NCBI GenBank assembly: GCA_009773375.1
Contig: WRPH01000015.1
Span: forward strand, 62,001 to 126,000
Direction: 5' to 3'
DNA: 64,000 nucleotides
Origin: Paracoccaceae bacterium
GTDB lineage: Bacteria > Pseudomonadota > Alphaproteobacteria > Rhodobacterales > Rhodobacteraceae
In this document: positions 29,453 through 37,396 of the stretch, one piece after another
How the letters are laid out: every line of letters begins with the position of its first letter
Numbering within the stretch: position 1 is the first letter of the stretch
Notes under the pieces: generated by a model
What the model saw: the letters and a program-made list of their open reading frames with translations, nothing else
Database searches by the model: none
Told to the model about the DNA's origin: nothing
Position numbers and translations under genes: made by a program

Positions 29453-31186
29453 ATGAGACTTCGGGTGTTGGTGATATGCGTGCTGGCCGCGCTTGGCGCG
29501 GTGCGTGCGGCTGTGGCGCAGGAACAGGCTTGGGTGCAACTGGAAGCCCAACCGAGCCTGACCGAAGCCGAAGACCGCGCCCGCACTTTGGCCGCCGAGT
29601 TTCCCGAAGTGGCAGGCTTTCAGATCGCCGAGGGCTGGTATGCCTTGTCGTTGGGGCCTTACAGCCCCGAAGAGGCCGCAGGCAGGCTTTCTGACCTGAA
29701 ACGCGCAGGAGCGATCCCACGCGATGCCTTTATCACTGATGGCAGCACCCACCGTCAGCAATTCTGGCCGATAGGCCGGCTTGCTGTCCCCGAGGCTGCT
29801 CCTGCAGTGGAACCGGCCGTTGATGTCGCCGCGACGCCAGAGGCCGCCGTTGCAACGGATGAAACCGTGGCCGAGGCCCGCGCCTCGGAAGCCGAACTTT
29901 CCCGCGAAGACCGCATGGCGCTACAACAGGCGATGGCGTGGTATGGCGTCTACGAGGCCAAGATCGACGGCGCCTTTGGCAAGGGCACCCGCGCCTCGAT
30001 GGCGGCTTGGCAAGAGATGAATGGCTTTGAGGCGACCGGCGTGCTGACATCAACCCAGCGCGCCGCACTGCTGGCGAATTATCAGGCCGATCAGGCCGAG
30101 TTCGGCTTTGAAACCCTGACCGAAGCTGAGGCGGGCATCGAGATTACCCTGCCGATGGCGCTGCTGCAGTTCGATCATTACGAGCCGCCGTTCGTGCATT
30201 ACATCGAAAGGAACGGGTCTGGCTTGCGGGTGATCCTGATTTCGCAGCCGGGCGAGCAAGACAGCCTTTATGGCCTGTATGATGTGCTGCAAACGCTGGA
30301 GGTGGTCCCCGCCGAGGGTGAACGCCGCCGCGAAGAGCGCAGCTTTACCATCAACGCGCAGTCGGCTTCGGTGCAAAGCTATGCCTATGCCGAGGTAAAG
30401 GGCGGCATGGTGAAGGGCTATCTGGTGGTGTGGAACCCCGTCGATGCCGAGCGGATGAGCCGCATTCTGCCCGCGCTGAAAGCCAGCTTCCGCCCGGTAG
30501 GCGACAAGGCGCTTGATCCCGGTCTGGTGCCGATGGATGCGGCGGCGCGGTCGGGGCTGATGGCGGGGCTGGAAGTGAAGACGCCGAAACTGTCGCGCTC
30601 GGGCTTCTTTGTTGATGCTGCCGGTTCGGTGGTGACCACGGTTGAGGCGGTGGCGCAATGTGGGCGAGTGACGATTGATCACGACACCGAGGCTGTGGTC
30701 GCGGCGCAGGATGCGGCCAGCGGCATTGCCATCCTGACGCCGAAAACCGCGCTGGCGCCGCAGGCCTTTGCCCGCCTGCAAACCGCCCCGGCGCGGCTGG
30801 GCGGTGAGGTGGCGGTGGCGGGCTATTCCTACGCAGACAAGCTGCCCGCGCCGGTGCTGACCTTTGGCACGCTGGAAGAGGAGGCCGGTTTGAACGGCGA
30901 GGCCGGGCTGTCGCGTCTGGCGATACCAGTCCTGGCGGGCGATGCGGGCGGGCCGGTGCTGGACCAGTCCGGGGCGGTGCTGGGCATGCTGTTGCCAACC
31001 GCGCCGAAGGGGGCAAGACTGCTGCCCGATGGCGTGGCTTTTGCCGCGCAGGCTGGGGTGATCGGGCAGGCTTTGACGGCGGCTGGGCTGGTGCCGACCA
31101 CGACCACTGCGGGCGATCTCGCCACGCCTGACGCGCTGAACGCGGCGGGGCTAGGGATGACCGTGCTGGTGTCCTGCTGGGAATGA
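29453..31186 (+). CDS. Exported protein with SPOR-like, peptidoglycan-binding and degenerate trypsin-like domains
   Basis: 577 residues. A signal peptide (MRLRVLVICVLAALGAVRAAVA) is followed by a SPOR-like fold at about 25-90 (AWVQLEAQPSLTEAEDRART, GWYALSLGPYS), a PG_binding_1 domain at about 150-200 (MAWYGVYEAKIDGAFGKGTRASMAAWQ), a central domain, and a trypsin-like fold from about 370. In that fold the catalytic serine loop GDSGGP is LAGDAGGPV and the usual T-A-H histidine motif reads TTVEAVAQCG, so neither serine nor histidine is present. It probably binds peptidoglycan in the periplasm and has no protease activity; the role is unknown. A hairpin terminator lies at 31314. Confidence 0.8.
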   Translation: MRLRVLVICVLAALGAVRAAVAQEQAWVQLEAQPSLTEAEDRARTLAAEFPEVAGFQIAEGWYALSLGPYSPEEAAGRLSDLKRAGAIPRDAFITDGSTHRQQFWPIGRLAVPEAAPAVEPAVDVAATPEAAVATDETVAEARASEAELSREDRMALQQAMAWYGVYEAKIDGAFGKGTRASMAAWQEMNGFEATGVLTSTQRAALLANYQADQAEFGFETLTEAEAGIEITLPMALLQFDHYEPPFVHYIERNGSGLRVILISQPGEQDSLYGLYDVLQTLEVVPAEGERRREERSFTINAQSASVQSYAYAEVKGGMVKGYLVVWNPVDAERMSRILPALKASFRPVGDKALDPGLVPMDAAARSGLMAGLEVKTPKLSRSGFFVDAAGSVVTTVEAVAQCGRVTIDHDTEAVVAAQDAASGIAILTPKTALAPQAFARLQTAPARLGGEVAVAGYSYADKLPAPVLTFGTLEEEAGLNGEAGLSRLAIPVLAGDAGGPVLDQSGAVLGMLLPTAPKGARLLPDGVAFAAQAGVIGQALTAAGLVPTTTTAGDLATPDALNAAGLGMTVLVSCWE

Positions 31187-31194
31187 GGCTGTGG

Positions 31195-31241
31195 TGTCCA
31201 CATGTGGACACCGGCCTGCATGACGCATAATCAAGGGGTTA
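31195..31241. repeat. Compound palindromic element, copy A
   Basis: TGTCCACATGTGGACA (a 16-base palindrome, 20 bases with its flanks) begins 8 bases after the stop of the preceding gene. After 19 bases comes ATCAAGGGGTTA. The same arrangement, with the same distances, occurs at 62633-62679. Function unknown. Confidence 0.6.
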
Positions 31242-31310
31242 TGGGTTGGCCTTTACGCATTCTTAAGACCTGCGCGATGCAGCAACGCGGGTCTGGACAG
31301 TCTGAAAAGA

Positions 31311-31377
31311 GGTAGGGTGCGTGATTTCACGCACCCTTTTTCTTCAACCCGCGGTGCGTGCAAGCACGCACCCTACC
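31311..31377. repeat. REP-like hairpin cluster, also a likely terminator
   Basis: AGGGTGCGTG-ATTT-CACGCACCCT followed by TTTTCTT is a near-ideal terminator for the upstream plus-strand gene. A second hairpin GGTGCGTG-CAAG-CACGCACC follows at 31353-31372. The outer arms GGTAGGGTGCGTG (31311) and CACGCACCCTACC (31365) are also perfect 13-base inverted repeats. A related single hairpin lies at 51333. Confidence 0.75.
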
Positions 31378-31378
31378 A

Positions 31379-32461
31379 TCATCCGACGTGATAGAGGCTG
31401 GCGAACAGCTTGGGGTCCAGGCTGTCGGCGGCAAAGGTCGCGCCTTCGGTCAGCACCGACACGGCGTCGTGGCTGTGCAGGCTTTCCTGATGGCTGGCGA
31501 CGATGCGGAAATCCCCGACGCGCGGGTCAAGCTGCAAGGCCAGACAGAAGCTGCGCGCGGCATCTTCGACAAAGATCGGGTTGGCGGCGTTCAACTCGGC
31601 AAAGGCCTGTTCATCCTCACGCTTGACCATCACTTGCGTTTCGGTCGGCACGGCGGCACGGGCGATCTCGATCAGGTCTTCGAACCACAGGCATTTGTCG
31701 CCGACCAGTTCCACCGAAATCCGCGCCACCGAGCGTTGCGAATGCGGTGTTGCCAGTTGGCCGCGCGTCATCCGGGCGTGTTCCGACAGTTCCAGCGAGC
31801 ACGGGCAGGTCGAGGAATAGACGAAATCAAGGTGCATCAGCCGCTTGCGCACGCCGCCCTTGTCCACCAGTTCCAGCGCGATATCATAGTATTGCCAGCC
31901 CGACAGGCCAGAGCGCAGGCTTTCGACCTTGACCGGGAAGGAAAACCGCATCTGGATACGGGCGTCGAACGACACGAGGTCTTTCAGGTAATCTTCCAGC
32001 GCATGTTCGATCACGCCGAACGAGAAATCGCGTTCGGAATGGGCATAGAACGACCGCATGATGCGGCTCATATTGATGCCCTTCTTCTCGGCCTCCAGCG
32101 AGACGGTGCCGGTCACCGAGGTTTCCAGCGTCAGCGGGCCGTTATCGCGGGTGCGGTAGCGGATCGGCAGACGGAAGTTGGAAATCCCGACGTGCTGAAT
32201 CACTTGCTTGGCACCGACGATCAGGCTGGAGGGGCCGTTTTGCAGATCGGGCATCGAGTCTTTATAGGCGTCGGACACCTCAAAATCGGTCGGGTAGTCG
32301 CGCGACAGCACAGGGTAGCCCTGCCCCACCAAAGCGCCCGCATCCAAAGCTGCGATATCGGCATCCGAAGCCCGCTGCGCCCAGGCGCGCAGGGTGGCCA
32401 TGGCGGCTTCCGCCTCGGCCCGGCCCGGACGGTGATCAAGTTCTGGCATATGAATGTTCAT
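31379..32461 (-). CDS. folE2: GTP cyclohydrolase FolE2 (type IB)
   Basis: First step of folate synthesis: GTP to dihydroneopterin triphosphate. 360 residues, of the FolE2 type rather than the shorter zinc enzyme FolE. Signatures: VGISNFRLPIRYR, GINMSRIMRSFY, FVYSSTCPCSLELSEHARMTRGQLATPHSQRS (with the metal-binding cysteine and histidine), and the C-terminal HQESLHSHDAVS. GGGGAG precedes the ATG at 32461. It works with the folB and folP products encoded 10 kb away. FolE2 is often made under zinc shortage in other bacteria; I see no clear Zur site here. Confidence 0.95.
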   Translation of the reverse strand: MNIHMPELDHRPGRAEAEAAMATLRAWAQRASDADIAALDAGALVGQGYPVLSRDYPTDFEVSDAYKDSMPDLQNGPSSLIVGAKQVIQHVGISNFRLPIRYRTRDNGPLTLETSVTGTVSLEAEKKGINMSRIMRSFYAHSERDFSFGVIEHALEDYLKDLVSFDARIQMRFSFPVKVESLRSGLSGWQYYDIALELVDKGGVRKRLMHLDFVYSSTCPCSLELSEHARMTRGQLATPHSQRSVARISVELVGDKCLWFEDLIEIARAAVPTETQVMVKREDEQAFAELNAANPIFVEDAARSFCLALQLDPRVGDFRIVASHQESLHSHDAVSVLTEGATFAADSLDPKLFASLYHVG

Positions 32462-32628
32462 GGCAGCGCTCCCCAAACTGGTCGCAAGCCTGCAATATAG
32501 GGGATTTGCCCCCTTTACCCAAGCCCGTCCGAAGGAATACGCGCGAAAGGCGACATTGGATTAACAATCGCGCTGGTTTTGCGTTTGCAGGCGAGGCTCT
32601 GGCCCCGCCTGCCGGTGTGGTGCTGCGG

Positions 32629-33810
32629 TCAGATCGCGGCGAGCGCGGCTTGCAGATCGCCGATCAGATCGCCGACATCTTCCAGACCGACCGACAGCCG
32701 GATCAGGCCGGGGGTGATGCCCAGCGCGTCTTTTTGCGGCTGCGGCAGGCGCTGGTGGGTGGTGGTGGCCGGATGGGTGGCGATGGATTTCGCATCGCCA
32801 AGGTTGTTGGAAATCTTGATGATCTCCAATGCGTTACAGAATTTGAACGCCGCCTCTTTGCCGCCCTTGATGTCAAACGTCACCAGCGTGCCGCCGGTGC
32901 CCATCTGCGCCATCGCAAGTGCATGTTGCGGGTGCGAGGCCAAGCCGGGATAGATCACCTTGGCAATCCGGTCGTCGGTTTCCAGCGCGCGGGCAATCGT
33001 CAGCGCCGAATCGGCCATCGCACGGCAGCGCAGATCCAGCGTTGCCATGCCGTTGAGCATGATCCAGCTGGTGAACGGGCTCATCGCGGCGCCGGTGTGC
33101 TTCAGGTAAGGCTCGGCCACCTTGCGCACGAAGTCCTTGGTGCCGCAGATCACCCCGCCCAGCGCGCGGCCCTGACCGTCGATGTGCTTGGTGGTGGAAT
33201 AGACGATCACGTCAGCGCCTTGGGCTGCGGCGTTGGAAAACACCGGCGTGGCAAAGACGTTATCGACGATCACCAGCGCGCCCACGGCATGGGCGATCTT
33301 GGCAACTTCGGTGATATCGACCAGCTCCAGCGTCGGGTTCGACATCGATTCGAAGAACACCGCCTTGGTGCCGGGGGTGCAGGCTGCGCGCCATTGATCG
33401 AGGTCTGCGCCATCGACGAAGGTGACGTTGACGCCGAAGCGGGTCAGCACCTCTTCCAGAATATAGAGGCACGAGCCGAACAGCGCGCGCGACGACACCA
33501 CATGATCGCCCGCCCGCAGCATCGCGGTCAGCGCGCCGTTGACGGCGGCCATGCCGGAGGCGGTGGCAAAGGCGTCTTCGGTGCCCTCCAGTGCGGCGAT
33601 GCGGTCTTCGAACATGCGGGTGGTGGGGTTGCCGTAGCGGGCGTAGATGAATTCGTCGTCACCGGCCTTGATGAAGCGTTCTTCGGCGGATTCGGCGGTG
33701 GGGTAGACGAAGCCCTGCGTCAGGTAGATCGCCTCGGCCATCTCGCCGTATTGGCTGCGGCGCGAGCCTTCATGCACCAGTTTCGTACGTGTTTTCCAGT
33801 CTTTCGTCAT
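32629..33810 (-). CDS. metZ: O-succinylhomoserine sulfhydrylase (Cys/Met metabolism PLP enzyme)
   Basis: Makes homocysteine from O-succinylhomoserine and sulfide. 393 residues; Cys/Met PLP signatures are YARYGNPTTRMFEDRIAALEGTE, FFESMSNPTLELVDI, IVDNVFATP and VYSTTKHIDGQGRALGG, with the PLP lysine in TTKH. ISNNLGDAKS and THPATTTHQRL near the C-terminus fit the sulfhydrylase subgroup. A SAM-II riboswitch and terminator lie in its leader, so it is switched off when S-adenosylmethionine is plentiful, which strongly supports a methionine role. The start at 33810 is chosen because upstream starts fall inside the terminator. Confidence 0.95.
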   Translation of the reverse strand: MTKDWKTRTKLVHEGSRRSQYGEMAEAIYLTQGFVYPTAESAEERFIKAGDDEFIYARYGNPTTRMFEDRIAALEGTEDAFATASGMAAVNGALTAMLRAGDHVVSSRALFGSCLYILEEVLTRFGVNVTFVDGADLDQWRAACTPGTKAVFFESMSNPTLELVDITEVAKIAHAVGALVIVDNVFATPVFSNAAAQGADVIVYSTTKHIDGQGRALGGVICGTKDFVRKVAEPYLKHTGAAMSPFTSWIMLNGMATLDLRCRAMADSALTIARALETDDRIAKVIYPGLASHPQHALAMAQMGTGGTLVTFDIKGGKEAAFKFCNALEIIKISNNLGDAKSIATHPATTTHQRLPQPQKDALGITPGLIRLSVGLEDVGDLIGDLQAALAAI

Positions 33811-33828
33811 CGTGCAGGCCCCCTGGCC

Positions 33829-33862
33829 AAAAGAAAAACCCCGAAACCAAAGGGTTTCGGGG
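33829..33862 (-). terminator. Intrinsic terminator in the metZ leader
   Basis: On the minus strand CCCCGAAACC-CTTT-GGTTTCGGGG is a perfect 10-base stem followed by TTTTTCTTTT. It lies after the SAM-II riboswitch and before the metZ ATG at 33810, so it is the probable expression platform. Confidence 0.88.
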
Positions 33863-33875
33863 CTGCGCACCCTTA

Positions 33876-33930
33876 CCCTCTTTAGCGGTTTGTTTAACGT
33901 GGCCCGCAATCCGGTAACAAAGCGCCACGG
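33876..33930 (-). ncRNA. SAM-II riboswitch
   Basis: On the minus strand the leader reads CGTGGCGCTTTG, then CCGGATTGCGGGCCACG, then TTAAACAAACCGCTAAAGAGGG. The pairing CGTGGC/GCCACG, the central CGGATTGC and the trailing GCTAAA-AGGG are the conserved parts of the compact SAM-II pseudoknot known from alphaproteobacterial met genes. It sits about 65 bases ahead of metZ and is followed by a terminator hairpin. Confidence 0.88.
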
Positions 33931-33975
33931 GCATCGGGATAGCGCGGGGGGGCGGAAACGTCAACCGCGACAAGA

Positions 33976-34605
33976 TCAGCTGGCGGAGGCGTAGCCTTCC
34001 TGCACGGTGCGCACGATGGCGGTGCGAATGATGTTCGACAGCAGGGGCAGCAGGCCGAAATAGAGCAGCCAAGTGGTTTGCGAGGCGTGCAGGATCAGGG
34101 TTTCATTCGCCAGCACCATCGCCAGATGATAGATCGCCATCGCCCGCGTCAGCACCGCGTCGGTGGCGCGCATTTCCGGCTGCGGCCAGCGAAAGCGGGT
34201 GATCGAATAGCTGCCGTCCACCACGTCGATGATATAAAGCGCTGCGGCCAGCAGGAAATACAGGCTCAGGAAGCGCTGGCACAGCAGCGGGTCGGCGGTC
34301 CAGATCAGCAGGGCCAGCGCGCCGGGGCCGCAGATCAGGATCAGCAGGGTGGTGGCGGGCGAGGAAAAATGCGCGCGGGTGCGGCGGATCATCGCGTCGG
34401 ATTTCATCGCCAGCCGCAGGCCCATGCCCAGCACGAAAGCCACCATGAAGGTGGTGGTTTCATCATCCAGCCAGACCCGCAGCAAGGGCCAAGCCAGGAT
34501 CATCAGCAGGCCGGGCACAAGGATTTCGACCGGAAACGGGGTGGTGCGTCGGAACATCCGACCAAATTGCGCCATAGCCTCGACCACGCCAACCAGCATC
34601 TGCAC
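33976..34605 (-). CDS. Multi-pass membrane protein, unknown function
   Basis: 209 residues with about five hydrophobic segments (VEILVPGLLMILAWPLL, TFMVAFVLGMGLRL, LLILICGPGALALLIW, FLSLYFLLAAALYIIDVV, and WLLYFGLLPLLSNII). Conserved-looking polar residues are few. I do not recognise the family. The start is GTG at 34605 or ATG at 34599; neither has a clear ribosome site. It is the last of the minus-strand run that begins with ftsY, but the gap to yciB upstream is about 140 bases and contains short tandem repeats. Confidence 0.65.
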   Translation of the reverse strand: MQMLVGVVEAMAQFGRMFRRTTPFPVEILVPGLLMILAWPLLRVWLDDETTTFMVAFVLGMGLRLAMKSDAMIRRTRAHFSSPATTLLILICGPGALALLIWTADPLLCQRFLSLYFLLAAALYIIDVVDGSYSITRFRWPQPEMRATDAVLTRAMAIYHLAMVLANETLILHASQTTWLLYFGLLPLLSNIIRTAIVRTVQEGYASAS

Positions 34606-34612
34606 ATCACCG

Positions 34613-34652
34613 TTGATTTGGGCCTATTGATTTGGGCCGTTGATTCAGGGCG
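34613..34652. repeat. Three short tandem repeats upstream of the membrane-protein gene
   Basis: TTGATTTGGGCCTA, TTGATTTGGGCCG and TTGATTCAGGGCG lie head to tail, 13-14 bases each, directly before the start of the membrane protein gene on the minus strand. Confidence 0.55.
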
Positions 34653-34747
34653 TTTGTGGCACTGCAATCGGGCAGAGGCGCGACGGGATTATGGCGATCA
34701 AAAGCCATTAACCATTTCTGGTGAAACAATCCGTTTCGCCGCGCAGG

Positions 34748-35356
34748 TCAGGGCTGGTCGGGCGGGGTTTCAAGCGCATAGCGCTGCAACAGCTTGGATT
34801 GGCTGAGAAAAAAACCGAACAGCGCGATGGTCAGCCCGAAGGTCTTGAAATTGACCCAAGCCTCGGTGGACAGGGTGCGCCAGATCACCTCGTTGGCCAG
34901 CGCCAGCGCGAAGAAAAACGCGCAAAGGCGGCGGGTCAGGATCATCCAGCCTTCGGACTGCATCGGCAGCGCCTCTTCCATCACCAGTTTCAGATAGGAT
35001 TGGCCGCGCAGCAAACCGATGCCCAGCAGGCCGCCGAAAGCCAGATAGAGCAGCGTCGGTTTCATCTTGATGAAGCGTTCGTCATTCAGCCAGACCGACA
35101 ACCCGCCCATCACGATCACCAGAACCAGTGTCATCAGCTGCATTTTCGACAGATGCCCGGTCAGCTTCCACAGGATCGCGGTGGTGGCCATGATCAGCAC
35201 CACGAAGATCGCCGTCATCACGATGAAGCCAGAGTAATCATTGCCAAGGATGTGAAAAGTCTTGTCCTTGAAGAACCGGAATCCGGCGAAGAACAACACG
35301 ATGGGGCCAAGCTCCAGCCCCAGTTTCAGCATCGGATTCACTTTTGCTTCGGCCAT
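34748..35356 (-). CDS. yciB: YciB/IspZ-type inner-membrane septation protein
   Basis: 202 residues with about six hydrophobic segments. Family landmarks are LELGPIVLFFAGF near the N-terminus, FIVMTAIFVVLIMATTAIL, GGLSVWLNDERFIKMKPTLLY (the ND-FIK-KPT motif) and ANEVIWRTLSTEAWVNFKTFG. The family is linked to septum and envelope integrity. It begins 4 bases after the EamA-type gene ends, and follows ftsY and that transporter in the same direction, an order shared with other Rhodobacterales. Confidence 0.93.
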   Translation of the reverse strand: MAEAKVNPMLKLGLELGPIVLFFAGFRFFKDKTFHILGNDYSGFIVMTAIFVVLIMATTAILWKLTGHLSKMQLMTLVLVIVMGGLSVWLNDERFIKMKPTLLYLAFGGLLGIGLLRGQSYLKLVMEEALPMQSEGWMILTRRLCAFFFALALANEVIWRTLSTEAWVNFKTFGLTIALFGFFLSQSKLLQRYALETPPDQP

Positions 35357-35360
35357 CGCC

Positions 35361-36260
35361 CTACCCCGCCCATTCCATCACCACAGCCCCTAGCGCAATC
35401 AGCGCCATCAGACCAGTGCGCGCAAGCCCGACCTTTTCGCCCAGCACCAGCCAGCCGATCAAGGCGGCAAACACCGTGGAGGTTTCGCGCAGCACCGCAG
35501 CCTCACCCACCCGGTCGAGCCGGGTGGCCAGCATGATCGCGCCGAACGAGAAATAGGCGGTGAACGCGCCCAGCACACCACGTTTGAGCAAGGGCACTGC
35601 CTGCGCGCGGGTCAATGCGCGCAGGCGACGGTGCATCAGTGCCGGGATGAAGATGCCGTCGATCAGGAAGAACCATGCCAGAAAGCTGAACGGGTCGGCG
35701 GTGGCGCGGATGCCCCAAGCGTCGTAGGTGGTGTAGACCGCGACCAGCGCGCCGGTGGCCACAGCAAAGCCCAGCGCGGGTACCAGCGTGTCGCGGTCTT
35801 GCGTGACGTGGCGCAGGTTGTAGGCGGCAAGGCCAAGGATGCCCGCGACCAGAATGCAGACGCCAAACCATTGCAGCGGCGCGTAGGTTTCACCAAACAC
35901 CAGCCCCGCGCCGATCACGGTGAACAACGGCCCCGTGCCGCGCACCACCGGGTAAACCACGGTATAAGCGCCGCGATCATAGGTCATCGCTTGCAGCAGC
36001 TTGTAGATGGTGTGGATCACGAAGGCCCCGGCGAAGATCGGCCACATATGCGCCTCGGGCCACGGCACCACGAACAGCGCCACCGGCGCGGCCATGCTGG
36101 CATAGCACAGATCAATCATCGCGCGGGACAGCCACGGGTCGTGCCTGCCCTTTTGCAGCGCGCCAAACAGCGCGTGCAGCACGGCAGCCAGCAAGGCAAG
36201 CACCAGCGCAAGGTCTTGGCCGGTCGGGGTGCCTGCGATGGAAACGAGCCAGTTTGACAT
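35361..36260 (-). CDS. EamA/DMT family transporter
   Basis: 299 residues with about ten membrane segments arranged as two EamA-like halves. Examples are ALVLALLAAVLHALFGALQK at the start, YTVVYPVVRGTGPLFTVIGAGLVFGE in the first half, and VLRETSTVFAALIGWLVLGEKV in the second; the latter two are the typical end-of-half motifs. The substrate is unknown; the superfamily exports or imports small metabolites. It lies between ftsY and yciB, close enough to share a transcript. Confidence 0.88.
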   Translation of the reverse strand: MSNWLVSIAGTPTGQDLALVLALLAAVLHALFGALQKGRHDPWLSRAMIDLCYASMAAPVALFVVPWPEAHMWPIFAGAFVIHTIYKLLQAMTYDRGAYTVVYPVVRGTGPLFTVIGAGLVFGETYAPLQWFGVCILVAGILGLAAYNLRHVTQDRDTLVPALGFAVATGALVAVYTTYDAWGIRATADPFSFLAWFFLIDGIFIPALMHRRLRALTRAQAVPLLKRGVLGAFTAYFSFGAIMLATRLDRVGEAAVLRETSTVFAALIGWLVLGEKVGLARTGLMALIALGAVVMEWAG

Positions 36261-36296
36261 TATTCACACAGCTCTTTTGGCGGGCAACCGGGGCCA

Positions 36297-36331
36297 GCCC
36301 CGGACCCCGGAGTATTTAGGCCAAGATGAAG
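36297..36331 (+). repeat. Rhodobacterales intergenic motif (copy 3, best preserved)
   Basis: GCCCCGGACCCCGGAGTATTT then AGGCCAAGATGAAGGC, between ftsY and the EamA-type gene. Similar blocks occur at 14739, 25582 and 57571. Confidence 0.6.
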
Positions 36332-36336
36332 GCAGC

Positions 36337-37332
36337 TTAATCAGGCTGTCCGACCAGAGCGCGGGCGAAGTCTTCGGGGTCGAAGGGGGCAAGGTCATCG
36401 ATCTGTTCGCCGATGCCGATGGCGTGGATCGGCAGGCCGAATTTATCGGCAAGTGCCACCAGCACGCCGCCCTTGGCGGTGCCGTCGAGTTTGGTCATCA
36501 CAAGGCCGCTGACATCGGCGATCTTGCGGAAGATTTCCACCTGATTGATGGCGTTTTGTCCGGTGGTGGCATCCAGCACAAGGATGGTGTTGTGCGGTGC
36601 GGTCGGGTCTTTCTTGCGGATGACGCGGACGATCTTGGAGAGTTCCTCCATCAGATCCTGCCGGTTTTGCAGCCGACCTGCGGTGTCGATCATCAGCAGA
36701 TCGGCACCATCGGCCTGCGCTTTGGTCAGCGCATCGAAGGCAAGGCTGGCCGGGTCGGAGCCTTCCGGCGCGGTCAGCACCGGCACGCCGGCGCGGCTGC
36801 CCCAGACTTGCAGCTGTTCGACGGCGGCGGCACGGAAGGTATCGCCCGCCGCGATCACCACCGATTTTCCGGCGGCTTTGAACTGCGAGGCCAGCTTGCC
36901 GATGGTGGTGGTTTTGCCGGAGCCATTGACACCAACCACCAGCACCACTTGCGGTTTTTGCGGGTAAAGCGGCAGCGGGCGGGCCACCGGCGTCATGATG
37001 CGGGTGATTTCGGCGGCAAGGGCAGCGCGCAGTTCCGATGTCGAAACGCGCTTGCCGAAGCGGCCTTCGGCGATATTGGCGGTGACGCGGGTGGCGGTTT
37101 CGACCCCCATATCGGCGGTGATCAACAGCTCTTCGAGGCTTTCGAGCATGGCATCGTCAAGGATGCGGCGCGGCTCGTCGCTGCGGCCCAGCAGGCGACC
37201 GATCAGGCCCGGCTTGGCCTCGGGTTCCGGTGTTGGGGCGGTTGTTGGTTCGGCCACCAAAGCCTCCAGCCCTTCGCCGATCTTGTCGGACGAGCGGAAC
37301 ATCCGGTCTTTCAGCTTCTTGAAGAAGGACAT
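36337..37332 (-). CDS. ftsY: Signal recognition particle receptor FtsY
   Basis: GTPase that docks ribosome-SRP complexes to the inner membrane. 331 residues: a short Pro/Glu-rich acidic region (about 27-42), the helical N domain, then the G domain with GVNGSGKTTTIGKLA (P-loop), DTFRAAAVEQL, LLMIDTAGRLQN, TKLDGTAKGG and a C-terminal IGIGEQIDDLAPFDPEDF. The start at 37332 (MSFFKKLKDRMF) follows AAGAAGGAC-like sequence on the coding strand weakly, but the conserved N domain begins shortly after. Downstream on the same strand are the EamA-type gene and yciB. Confidence 0.97.
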   Translation of the reverse strand: MSFFKKLKDRMFRSSDKIGEGLEALVAEPTTAPTPEPEAKPGLIGRLLGRSDEPRRILDDAMLESLEELLITADMGVETATRVTANIAEGRFGKRVSTSELRAALAAEITRIMTPVARPLPLYPQKPQVVLVVGVNGSGKTTTIGKLASQFKAAGKSVVIAAGDTFRAAAVEQLQVWGSRAGVPVLTAPEGSDPASLAFDALTKAQADGADLLMIDTAGRLQNRQDLMEELSKIVRVIRKKDPTAPHNTILVLDATTGQNAINQVEIFRKIADVSGLVMTKLDGTAKGGVLVALADKFGLPIHAIGIGEQIDDLAPFDPEDFARALVGQPD

Positions 37333-37396
37333 GCGGGCCTCGGGGTGGGGTTCGGTTTCTCTCCACCTAGTCAATTTGGCCGTGGTTTGGAAGGGC

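Noticed and set aside
31379..32461. A Zur-controlled folE2
   Set aside because: FolE2 is often zinc-regulated in other bacteria, but I could not find a convincing Zur palindrome in the 167 bases upstream.
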